Source: Chromera velia (Eukaryota > Sar > Chromeraceae). From it: DNA of 22,051 bases. Of this stretch, positions 1-8,406 are shown one piece after another (within the stretch, counting starts at the first letter, position 1; each line of letters starts with the position of its first letter). The position numbers and the translations under genes are program-made. The stretch is from the NCBI GenBank assembly GCA_018398765.1, contig JAHBMJ010002159.1, positions 1-22,051 on the forward strand. Reading direction: 5' to 3'. The notes beneath the pieces are model-generated. The model did no database searches, was not told the origin of the DNA, and was given only the letters and a program-made list of their open reading frames with translations.

Positions 1-171
1 CATCTCCTTCTTCACCTCCAGACTTCCCACGCTCTGTTCATATGTTCAGCCGTCTCCTCCTTCACCTCCAGAATTCCCACGCTGTGTTCGTGTGTTCAGC
101 CGTCTCCTTCTTCACCTCCAAACTTCGCACGCTCTGTTCGTGCTTTCAACCGTCTCCTTCTTTATCTCCAG
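1..171. repeat. 50-bp tandem repeat, about 3.4 copies
   Basis: Units start at 1, 51, 101 and 151 and share the core ctccttcttcacctccag followed by a ttcccacgctctgttc-like half. The copies differ by a few substitutions and keep an exact 50 bp spacing. The array probably continues beyond the left edge. Because 50 is not a multiple of three, the array cannot encode a simple repeated peptide. It lies downstream of the end of pol on the minus strand. Confidence 0.85.
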
Positions 172-449
172 TCCTTCAACCATCAATTGCATCTCACTCT
201 ATATTTTGGAACTCTCCAATATCTGATTGGTGTTTGACAAAGCATAGGTTCAGTTCCAGGCACTGTGCGGCCTTTTGGTTGAGTCTGTTTCCCCAAATTA
301 TTCCCCTCTCCTATTTTGGCAACTTTTGTTTGCAGGTACCTACACCTATTTTCTTTTGTGCCATTGTTTAACTTCTTGTCTTCCGTTGGGAAGGAGTCAG
401 AGGTCAGCCATATCCTTTCATTTCACCTTCCCAACCTCTTGTCTGTCGA
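172..449. other. gene-free stretch downstream of pol
   Basis: No ORF here looks like a real protein. On the minus strand this is the DNA immediately 3' of the pol stop codon, where a polypurine tract and the 3' LTR would be expected. A purine-rich run is visible (complement of 303-312), but no LTR boundary can be shown because no second copy of this sequence occurs in the window. Confidence 0.4.
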
Positions 450-611
450 TCATCCCTTGCCTTGACCTTTGAGGAACTTTGCTACCAATTTCGGATAGTC
501 CATGTCTTTTTCGGGTGTGAAATAGAGCCCGTCGTATCCCTTGTATTTGAGCAAATACTCTGTCTCTCCATTTCAGGTTCGTCTTTCACAGACTTCTTCA
601 ACCACGTATTC
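450..611 (-). pseudogene. chromodomain at the C-terminus of pol, with an internal TGA
   Basis: The frame that carries integrase ends with EYVVEEVCERRT, a TGA at 573-575, then NGETEYLLKYKGY and a tail containing FTPEKDMDYPKLVAKFL. The pol stop TGA is at 450-452. This follows the chromodomain pattern: a first strand of type EYxVExIxxRR, then xYLVKWKGY, then a segment of type TWEPxxNL, then a C-terminal helix. The usual Trp of KWKGY is Tyr, and the Trp of TWEP is Phe, so two aromatic-cage positions are altered. In chromoviruses this domain is thought to direct integration to chromatin carrying particular histone marks. The sequence before and after the TGA is in the same frame, so a single nonsense change splits the domain. 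Confidence 0.8.
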
Positions 612-1010
612 TTTTTTGTTATCTTCTTCTGTTTGCTCCTTCACAATGGCTGTCTTCTTTTGTTTTGGTCCATCATTTTTGTCATCTCTTCTCTCTCGTT
701 TTCTGGGCCTGTTTCTATCTCCGCTATCGTTTTGTTTTCCTTGCTTCTTGTTTGGGGCATTCTCTTGTGGGTCGCCTTTCCGCTTCTTTCTTCTTCTTTG
801 CAGGTAGGGTGCTTCCGCATCGGGATCGTTGTCCTCTTCGCTGTCTCGAGCCTCTCCCCCGTCAGAGTCTTCACTCGATCCGTCAGTGCTTTGCACACTA
901 TCGCTGGGGCCCTCATTCATTTGTCTTTATTCAAACTCCTCCTCAAGTCGCTCGCTTTCTCGGATATCAGACGCGAGGAATGGTTTCACTCTCCTTCTTG
1001 ACACGACTTA
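612..1010 (-). pseudogene. charged, low-complexity linker of pol between integrase and chromodomain
   Basis: This continues the integrase frame. After TAA at 1008-1010 it reads about 26 residues including SRRRVKPF, then TAA at 927-929, then an open stretch of about 100 residues up to the chromodomain. That stretch is first acidic and Ser-rich (SSEDSDGGEARDSEEDNDPD), then strongly basic (RRRKKRKGD, NKKQGKQ, RPRKRERRDDKND). The basic clusters resemble nuclear localisation signals, which would suit an integrase tail, but that is inference. Its length is well above the short spacer usual between the GPY/F module and the chromodomain. Confidence 0.6.
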
Positions 1011-1313
1011 ACTTGCTTGTGACCCTGGAAGATGGACAGTCAATGCCCCCGATAGTTTGACGTCCACCACCAAATATGGACCGTTATAATTCGGTTTCAA
1101 TCCTTGACTGAATTTTATTTTTACTCGCTCCCCTTTCATGACCCACACATAATCGTTTATCTCTATCTGTTTAATATTCCTTCTCTTTAACTGAAATTTC
1201 CTTCTCATCTTTTGAATGGCGGCTTCTTGAAACAACTTCTGTTTCTGAGTGTTTTCATTTCGGATTTCCGTCAAAAGAACTGCGTAATCCTGCAGTCGGA
1301 ATTCTTTGTCTTC
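1011..1313 (-). pseudogene. integrase C-terminal region with GPY/F module
   Basis: This is in the same frame as the integrase core and begins after the TAA at 1314-1316. The sequence EIRNENTQKQKLF followed by a basic helix (KMRRKFQLKRRN) and then NDYVWVMKGERVKIKFSQGL leads into KPNYNGPYLVVDVKLSG. The NGPY core is the GPY/F module typical of Ty3/gypsy integrases, and the preceding VWVM...K segment matches the SH3-like DNA-binding part. It ends at TAA 1008-1010. Confidence 0.75.
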
Positions 1314-2414
1314 TTACAGATTGTCAAGGACCTTGATCGTGTGATTGGCAGGTTTACCAAACAGGATTTCATGAGGGCTCTGACCGATGGATGTCTGGTA
1401 GGTTGTGTTGTAACTGAGCTGAGCCCAGCAAAGAAACAGATCCCACATTGCTTTGTCTGCTTCGTCAATGTATTTTGCTATGCAGTTCTTTATGTCCAGA
1501 TTCACTCGTTTGGCTCGTCCTTGAGTTTCGGGAGCATGCGCGGTACTGACAATTCTTTTGCACCCAGCCAGGTCGCTAACTGCTTGCATGATGGGCTCTA
1601 GAAAATTCGAACCTTGATCACTCCAGAGCTTGAGAGGCCTCCTATACCTCGAGATAATCGTGGTCAAGAAAGCCCACGCTACCGTGCGTGCTTTCTGGTC
1701 TGGCAGAGCAACCAACTCACAGTCTTTGAGGATAAATCGGTTGCTTTGTACGCTTTTCGACATTGGACCCATCGTGTCCATAATCCAACATTCGAGAGGA
1801 GCATCCTTCAGCACTTGCGGGTCATATTGATTTTCCTCTCTTCCCTTCTTCCTCTTCTGACATTCTCTGCAGAACCTTACGAAATTCCGCACCTGTGCGA
1901 ACATGCCGTCCCAGTAGTACTTCGTCGACAGGGACTTGAGTATCCTTTCTATCCCTTGATGACAACCTAGCAGCAGGTGAGTGTGGTGATCTTTCAGAAT
2001 GTTTTTTTGCATGCTTTGAGGGACTACCAGCAGGAAACGCGTTCCCTTTTCATGTTTGTTTGCGGAAGGTAAAATTTGGAAGAGGATGTCTTCTTGTAGC
2101 ACATAAAGGAATGCTTGGGCAAGAATTCGGATATTCTCTTTATAGCTGAGTCCTTCTGGCACTGCCCCTTCTTTCAAAAATTTTCTCATGTTAATGAGTT
2201 CTGGGTTCTCCTCTTGTGCCTTGATAATGTCTGCAGGTTCGTGAGACGAAACAAGGAGCGGAACAGGATACTTCTTTTGTTCGTGTTCTGCTGAGAGCTC
2301 AGGTTGGTCAGTTGCCTTTCTTTTCTTTCCCCTGTTTTGAGTTGCTTGATTGGCTGCAACTATCACAGAGGCTTCTGACCCTGCGTCAGACTCGTGAAAG
2401 GGGATAGTGGTCAT
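1314..2414 (-). pseudogene. integrase: HHCC zinc-binding domain and catalytic core
   Basis: This 366-codon open stretch runs from ATG 2414 to TAA 1314. The first 100 residues are a poorly conserved spacer. The zinc-binding domain follows (HTHLLLGCHQG, then YYWDGM, then CRECQKRKK). The core has the first Asp in WIMDTMGPM and the second Asp in LWSDQGSNF. Exactly 35 residues later, where Glu is required, the motif reads GRAKRVN, so the third catalytic position is Lys (AAA at 1509-1511). About seven residues are also missing after SNRFIL, before the conserved LPDQKA. The end matches the usual integrase pattern (YNTTYQTSIGQSPHEILFG). The frame differs by one from RT-RNase H, so a frameshift lies near 2410-2435. 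This copy cannot be an active integrase. Confidence 0.9.
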
Positions 2415-4395
2415 GTATGAAAGGTCCTCTTGTCAGCGCATCTGCAGCTGCGTTGCTCTTCCCCTTCATATAGGCAATTCGGAAGTTGTATCCCGAGAGT
2501 TTGAGAGAGAGTCTCAAGAGTCAAGGGCTCGTTTCTTTTCTTTTCATCACGTACTGCAGAGCCGCATAGTCAGAGTAGACGATGAATTCAGTCCTGTACA
2601 GCCAGTGCCTGAACTTCTGACAGCCCATCACCATCGCCAGAAGTTCCTGCTCCGACACGTGGTATTGCTGTTCGATGTTTGTCAGTGTTCGTGAAGCGTA
2701 AGCAATCACGCGCTCCTTTTCTTCATCTGATTGTTGTATTAAAATCGCGCTGAGTGCCTTCCCTGACGTATCACACCGCAGGATGAACGGGCGATCCCAG
2801 CAAGGGTGACTGAGCACTGGTGCGGAACAAAGAACTTCTTTGAGATGTTCGAAGGCTTGTTAGTGCCTTTCCTCCCAGGTAAATTTTGCATTCTTCTTGG
2901 TCAGTTCTAAGAGGGGCCCACTGATGTGACTGAATTGATATACAAACTTCCTGAAAAACGAATACAGCCCGACGAATGATTGGACCTGCTTGACTATTTT
3001 GGGAGGAGCTGCATTCCTGATGCATTCTGTCTTTTCTGCTGAAGGCAAGATGCCTCCAGGGGTGATCGTGTGGCCCATATATATTACTTTTCTTTGGAAG
3101 AACTCTGACTTCTTGAAATTGATTTTCGCTCCTACTCGTTTGAAACATTCCAACACAGCCCTTAAATCCTCAAAATGTTGCTCTTCCGACTTGCTTGACA
3201 CCAGTAAGTCATCGAGGTAGCAAAAACAACAGTTGTTGAGTAGACCCGACAGCAATGTGTCCATTATTACTTGCAGGTAGCTGGGACTACTAGCGAGTCC
3301 GAACGGAACTCTGAGGAACTTGAATGATCCTCGATAGCAAGCAAAAGTCAGTTTTTATTGATCGCTCTCTTTCACTTTTATTTGAAGAAAAGCCTCTGAG
3401 AGATCTAATACACTGTGAACAGTCCGGTTTTACAGAAGGGTAACTATATCGTCTCCTCGAGACATGGGATAATTTCTCTTGACCAATGCTAGATTCAGTT
3501 GCCTAAAATCAATGCACAGCCGCAAAGCTCCCGTTTTCTTTCTTACGCACACAACTGGTGCACTCCATGCACTCAAGCTTTCCTGTATGATCCCTTTTTC
3601 CAGCCACTGATTAATCTGTTCGTCTACTTCTTTTCTTAGGGCCTGTGGGACCGGTCGAGGACGAACGTACACGGGTTCATCCGAAATGGTTTCAATGGCC
3701 GCTTCCTGATTGCCAAGTGTCCCTGAATTCGTTCTTGTTGGGAACAAGGGGAGAAACTCGGTCAGCAGTTGTTCTAATCTATCCCGGTCTTCCTCTGATA
3801 AGTTCTCTGTCTTGCCTACAGTTTCCTTTATGTGTTGCCGAGCCTCTCCCACTTCTTTGGGTGAGAGCTGGCTGTCCGGTGTCCCTTTTTGTTTCTCTCC
3901 GCCAATCTCTACTTGCGATACCTGGCATTTAACTTTCTCCTCCTCCCCACATGTTTCGTATAGAGTGGCCAGCCCTTTATCGCTCATTCTGGGAGGAGTG
4001 ACTTGACTTCCGACAACACAGACAGACGCATATGCCATTACTTTGTTCGGGCAAAGGATGAAGTCATTCGGCTTTGTATTCATGACAGGTAGATAATCAC
4101 TTCTCTCTTATACTGTTGACACTGTCTCCTGCGTTCTGATTCCGGCAGGCAACGACTCCCTGAACTGTTGCCGTGGCTCAATGTACACCGAGGACCCGTT
4201 TAGGATATTTGAGTCGTCGGCAAAGGTAAGTGTTACATAAGAAATATGGCCTTCTTTTATAATTTCTTTTTGAAGCAAAAAAAGAGGGAAGGGTTGGAAG
4301 GTTTTGTTGTGTTGCAGTTCTATAATAGGGAAAAGAGGAATAGTGAGTGATTCCCCCTTCAACAGAGTGGACTCTAAAGTAGGACTTAGTAGAAT
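2415..4395 (-). pseudogene. reverse transcriptase and RNase H of pol
   Basis: A single reading frame is interrupted by TAA at 4108, 3430, 3355 and 2860 and TGA at 2521. The first part (LPVMNTKPNDF, VMAYASV) is the segment that normally follows the protease. RT motifs follow in order: the palm entry SAWSAPVVCVRKKTG, LRLCIDFRQLN, VLDLSEAFLQI (motif A), VPFGLASSPSY (motif B) and CYLDDLLVSS (the YxDD box, about 3203-3223). RNase H follows with Asp in LRCDTSGKALSAIL, Glu in VSEQELLAMV and Asp in VYSDYAALQY, then MKGKSNAAADALTR, so its three acidic residues are kept. Upstream the frame stops at TGA 4396-4398, beyond which homology is lost. The identification as Ty3/gypsy RT is secure. The interruptions make this a pseudogene. 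Confidence 0.93.
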
Positions 4396-4398
4396 TCA

Positions 4399-5850
4399 AA
4401 GTGACTTTTAAATTTACTATATTCTGGCTTCATTATAAAGTAAAACTAGGTTGCTTAAAGCAATCTAGAGCATTTTAAAGCATTTAAAATCGTTACCCCT
4501 GTGCAAATCTGCTCAAATATGCTCAAAAGACTGGTTGATTAGCTAGGGTGCATGGTAGGAAAAATTATGATCACCGCGGCACATAGAAGTTAGTGAATGT
4601 TACCTGCAAAGAAATACATAGGCACAACACTAATGGATATGCTCAAAAGCAACGTTTAGTGCCGCCAATCAACTACAAAGAATTGCTTTTTCTGCAAGGG
4701 AAACAGTGGAGGAAGGAGGGCTTCACAGCTAGGCTGGTTAGACCGGATAGGAGGCGGTCAGCAGGGGTTGGACAGGATTCCAAAGAACAGAGCGCAGAGA
4801 CAACATAATTCTTTTCACAAAGAAGTCACACTACATAGTGCAAAAGCTTGCAAATCGTTCTGCGTGTGTCAATGAGAAACTGTGAAAAAGAAGGACAGGT
4901 CCGTAGGTAGATCCAGATGTTTAGACGGAGACCAGTACGGAGTGCCACAAATGAGAAAGGATGAACAAGTAAGCCTTAGGAGCACTTGCATCAGGATAGT
5001 ATGGACCGCTTTCAAAGACTGATACATACGGAGCAAGTGGAAGACATTCAAATGCATAAAAGCTAAGCGATTGGTCTGGGTGGAAAAATGTCTGGCACGA
5101 CTGAGAGCTGTGCAAAGCTTCAGAAGAGGCGGTCAAAAAATGAAGGCTCCAGCAGACTCTCCTCGACCCTCTCTCAGTGACCTCCCTTATGCGTTTCTGT
5201 CAAGCTCCTAGCAGAACAAAGAAGCTGGATGCTAAGTAAATCATCATGCAAAGCAAGAGAGCAAGCCGCGCTTCCTTAACTAACCTGCAGGTGTCCCCAA
5301 GTCTCCGTCCACCAACACCTGCAAACATGGAGGGACGGGCGTTCACGCTTTGTGCAGTCAAGAAAGCACTTCTGTCTAGCTTATTCTGCGTACACAAGGT
5401 CCCAAGGAAAAGATTAAGAGCCTAAGAAGCAGCGGGTCTGGACAGGCTGACCTGGGGCGCGGCCCATCTACTCTGGAAAAATTGGTAAGGGATCTTCAGC
5501 TCGGGAATATTTGGTATTGAAGACTAGAGAAAATCAGCCTTCGATAGGTCAGATGTTTTGATTTCAGCAGTGTTTTTTGCCTTATTTAAGCCTTTATAGG
5601 AAAGTTTGGCAAGGGGGGGGCAAAAAAAGGAAAATTTGGCAGGGGTCTTAAAGTTTTGCTACCAAAAATTCCCGAGTGGATGGGCCACGACCTGGGGGTT
5701 GACCGCGGGGCTCCCAAGACTGTGACCTGCAAGGAAAGAGTAAGGAGAGCGATGAGGGCAGCAGTACTTTAACACCTAGATAAAGCCGGCAGCCCTTCCC
5801 CGCTTGAACAGGAGGAGCAGCAGCAAGCAGAAAGACGTTGAAAGCAAGAT
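4399..5850. other. gene-free insert between RT and gag, proximal part
   Basis: No ORF in either direction shows a recognisable motif, and homology to pol stops at about 4400. The first 200 bases are AT-rich with repeated aaagcattt-like words. Near 5600-5650 the phrase aggaaa(g/a)tttggca is repeated about 30 bp apart with a G-run between. Either unrelated DNA was inserted into the retroelement here or the protease region has decayed beyond recognition. Confidence 0.4.
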
Positions 5851-5853
5851 CAA

Positions 5854-5965
5854 GACGGTTGGTCTCCACTGGACCCATCTGCAAGCTCCACTTCATGCCG
5901 ACCCGAGGTGACCCAGCAACTGTTGTTGTAGCCGTCTCCTCCAGAGTCCCGAAAGTGCACTCCCA
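5854..5965 (-). pseudogene. possible trace of the retroelement aspartic protease
   Basis: On the minus strand one frame reads VHFRDSGGDGYNNS and, about a dozen residues later, VELADGSSGD before a stop. This recalls the DSGA active site and the later LADGS strand of Ty3/gypsy proteases, in the right order and in the right place between gag and RT. However, Ala is replaced by Gly, the spacing is about ten residues short, and nothing further downstream matches. It may be chance. Confidence 0.2.
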
Positions 5966-5985
5966 AAAAAAAAGTCAAAACCGAG

Positions 5986-6042
5986 AAAACGCTCTGTCAA
6001 ATATCTTATTAAACCATCAGAAGACATCTGACAGAGCGTTTT
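5986..6042. repeat. 17-bp inverted repeat with 23-nt spacer
   Basis: Left arm aaaacgctctgtcaaat (5986-6002) is the reverse complement of 6026-6042 with one mismatch. The spacer is 6003-6025. The right arm ends in a T-run, so it superficially resembles a hairpin terminator, but the setting is eukaryotic repeat DNA. Confidence 0.8.
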
Positions 6043-6081
6043 TTGTGGCAACATTTCTGTGGGAAAAGTCCGTTTGCTCAG

Positions 6082-6109
6082 AGGTTCAGAACTCCGCAGT
6101 TTTGAACCT
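6082..6109. repeat. 28-nt mini-hairpin, copy 1
   Basis: A 12-nt stem (aggttcagaact paired with agttttgaacct, one mismatch that could be a G-U pair in RNA) closes the 4-nt loop ccgc. Two relatives lie at 6293-6320 and 6442-6469. Confidence 0.7.
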
Positions 6110-6277
6110 GTGGACCTTCAAGACGGACAAGAGACTTCAGACCCAATTATTGGCCAACAGAGGCAAAGTCGGCTGCGTGCGTCGAAGGAGCAAGGTGCCG
6201 CTACCCCCTCTGGCCCCGTGGTGGCACCTCCCAGACCCACAATAAGCCCATGTCTGAACCTGGCGGCAGGGGTGTGT

Positions 6278-6484
6278 GACCCCCCTGGCCCAAGGTTCAG
6301 AAGTGCGGACTTCTAAACCTCGGAGAGGGGGAGGTGTCCGACCTAACTCGAGGTCTCTGATCTAAAACAGTCACAGAAGACCTTCCCTGACTGTTTTGGG
6401 TCAGGGACCTCGAGTTAGGTCGGACACCCCCCCCCTACCTGAGGTTCAGAAGTCCACACTTCTGAACCTTAGGCCAGGGGGGTC
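6278..6484. mobile_element. foldback/MITE-like long inverted repeat
   Basis: The left arm (6278-6373) and right arm (6388-6484) are reverse complements over about 96 bp, roughly 90 percent identical by my hand alignment, with a 14-nt spacer (cagaagaccttccc). A weaker match extends about 14 bp further out on both sides. Each arm contains its own 28-nt mini-hairpin (6293-6320 and 6442-6469) and the block gtccgacctaactcgaggt. It has no coding capacity. The shape fits a foldback element or MITE lying inside the retroelement remnant. No target-site duplication could be fixed. Confidence 0.75.
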
Positions 6485-6826
6485 AAACCCCCCCGCTGCT
6501 AAGTCGACGCTGTCATCCTCGACGATATACAGTTAAGCTGAAGAGGGGGCATCGCAGCCTGTACTGCCTTATACCACTTCGACGTCATCTATAAGGACAT
6601 CGTTGCCCTGGATTTCCTCCGCCCCTCGACTTTAACATAGAAAACCTCATCTAAGGACCCAAGAGGTGGAACAGAAACCTTGTATTCCCATGGTTGAAAG
6701 GCTTCACTTGAAGCCATCTTTTTCTCTAATTTATGTTTACTATGAAAACATAATGAACACTCACTAAAACACTAGTAAAAAGTTACTAAAAATATAAGGA
6801 AAAGTAGGCTTTAAGTAGCCTAAAAC
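6485..6826. other. gene-free stretch right of the foldback
   Basis: No supportable ORF. The part from about 6715 to 6840 is AT-rich and lies next to a GC-rich patch (6856-6905) containing the near-palindrome gggcggcccgccc. A short GTACT repeat (about 6915-6933) follows. Confidence 0.4.
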
Positions 6827-6899
6827 TTAGCTTAAAGGCTTATAAAAAGGTAGTGGGACGAGCGGCGGGCGGCCCGCCCAACTTACTGAAGCAAAGCGG

Positions 6900-7177
6900 G
6901 GCGGGCCACTCGAACTGTACTGTACTGTACTAGTTTTGCCTCTACACTGTACTATACTAGTGCAACTATGCTTCTTAGGGCCCTGCAAGCTGCCCGAATA
7001 TGCCCCTTGCTTTCGCTTGCGGAAGTAGTAGGTATACTCAATATCGTTTCGAAGGCTGTATCTTTCCATAGAATGAACTTGTGTCCCTCCGCATCTCTCG
7101 CAGGACGCTCTGTCGTTGGCAATTTGAGTCGCTAGACTCACGAATTGGACTTCATTCGAGGTGACGGTGGTTGACAA
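6900..7177 (-). pseudogene. gag 3' remnant with zinc-knuckle-like segment
   Basis: In a frame shifted from the main gag frame, the minus strand continues EVQFVSLATQIANDRASCERCGGTQVHSMERYS in three adjoining pieces. The spacing CxxCxxxxxH recalls a CCHC knuckle of gag, but the last Cys is Tyr and the Cys-His spacing is one residue too long. Its position directly after the gag core supports this reading. The sequence is too decayed to be certain. Confidence 0.35.
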
Positions 7178-8406
7178 CCCTCTCGTTTGAAGCGAGACTC
7201 CGGATGACGGTAGCTGAGGGGTTGGAGCTGAGAGAATGTTGCCGATGGAAGAGCAGGAAGCGAAAGTGGTAAGTGGGTATGTACCATCTCTGTTGGTTGG
7301 GTTCTGTGGTGTGAGTGTCCGTCTTCCTCTTCTTCAGCCATGGCTGCTGATACATGATAAGTGACGTTGGGAGCTACGGATAGGTATTTTTTGGCGTCCA
7401 GCAGTACTTCTTGGAAGGACAAGTAGTTTTTCATTCGCAAAGCTACTCTGACCGTCTCATTACTGAGTCCCTTGATGAAATGTTTGGACACTTGAGGTGA
7501 ATCTATTTCTTTCCCACACTTGTTGCAGAGACCTCGATACTGGTAGGCGTACTCATCTATAGATTCGGTCAGCTTTTGTTTCAGTGCGAACAGTTTCTCT
7601 TTAGCTGAGTCTTGGTCTGCCTCTGTCAGTTCGTATTCTTTGAGGAAGAGATTGCCCAGTTCTGTGGTAGTAGTAACTCTGGTCAGTCTTTTGGTTGGTA
7701 GTTGGTCATACCAAGTCTTTGCCTTCCCTGTCAACGTAGAAGGGAAGTAGATGTCTCGGAAGTCAAAGAAGTGCCAGTTCATTCTCTCTCTTAGTTGCAA
7801 GAGACGTCCCCAGTATAGTTTTATTTGGGTTTAATTTTCTCCTGAGAAGGTGGGTAGGTCGAGTTTGACTTTGAGCATGTCTCTTTGGTTGAAATAGAGG
7901 TTTTCTGTTTGTCCCAACTTCCTTCTTTCATCTTTTTGGGGTGCAGGAACCAATCAACCTTCAGCATCGAGGTTGAATGCGATCCCTTGTTTCTACAGTT
8001 CCAGTATGACTGAGAGATCAACATCTTTCAACGACAATCCTGCTGACTCCGATCCTGTCTGAGCACCGGTATTCGGGTTGCCGTCAGTCATTTCAACGTC
8101 GGGAGCCCCTAGTTGCTACATCTGACTGGTTGGCTCTGCTGGAGGTGGGTTGCCATGTTCGGATGCATTCGGAGGCACATCCTCCTGCTCTTGTATTGCG
8201 TGCTCTGGAGCGGCTTTTGCTTTAGGTTCTTTGTTGATTATCTTGAGTTTTGCCGCTGCTGCCTTTGCGAGTCCTTTTGCTTTAGGCTGTACCTTCGGCT
8301 TTGCTTTTGCTGCTGCTTTCAGTTTCAGTATTGCCACTTTCTTTGCTTTCGCCTTCGCTTGTCTGTTTACGTTTCCGGGAGGCATCTTCGGCGGCTTCTT
8401 TTGCAC
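7138..8406 (-). pseudogene. gag (Retrotrans_gag domain) with in-frame stops
   Basis: One frame runs from about 8406 to TGA 7138. The first part is a Lys/Ala-rich basic tract (KAKAKKVAILKLKAAAKAKP). After stops at 8116 (TAG), 7993 (TAG), 7954 (TGA) and 7831 (TAA), all in frame, it continues through LDLPTFSGEN into KLYWGRLLQLRERM and then FPSTLTGKAKTWYDQLP and LFLKEYELTEADQDSAKEKL. The last part is the Retrotrans_gag capsid pattern, with the small-GKAKTWY motif and the later KLTESIDEYAYQYRGLC helix. It would form the capsid-like particle of the element. Readable sense on both sides of each stop shows that the stops are point changes in a once-open frame. Confidence 0.8.

Noticed and set aside
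1-450. 3' LTR of the retroelement
   Set aside because: No matching sequence exists right of gag and no clear TG...CA ends or polypurine tract junction can be placed.
462-1060. Overlapping plus-strand ORFs rich in Phe, Leu and Ser
   Set aside because: They are antisense shadows of the charged linker and chromodomain of pol on the minus strand.
5986-6046. Rho-independent terminator
   Set aside because: The hairpin with a T-run looks similar, but the setting is eukaryotic and no gene ends there.
450-8406. A variant genetic code in which TAA (or TGA) is sense, suggested by in-frame stops in gag-pol
   Set aside because: All three stops occur inside the element, it also has frameshifts and a lost catalytic residue, and the host genes end cleanly at TAG and TGA next to poly(A) signals. 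Decay explains it better.
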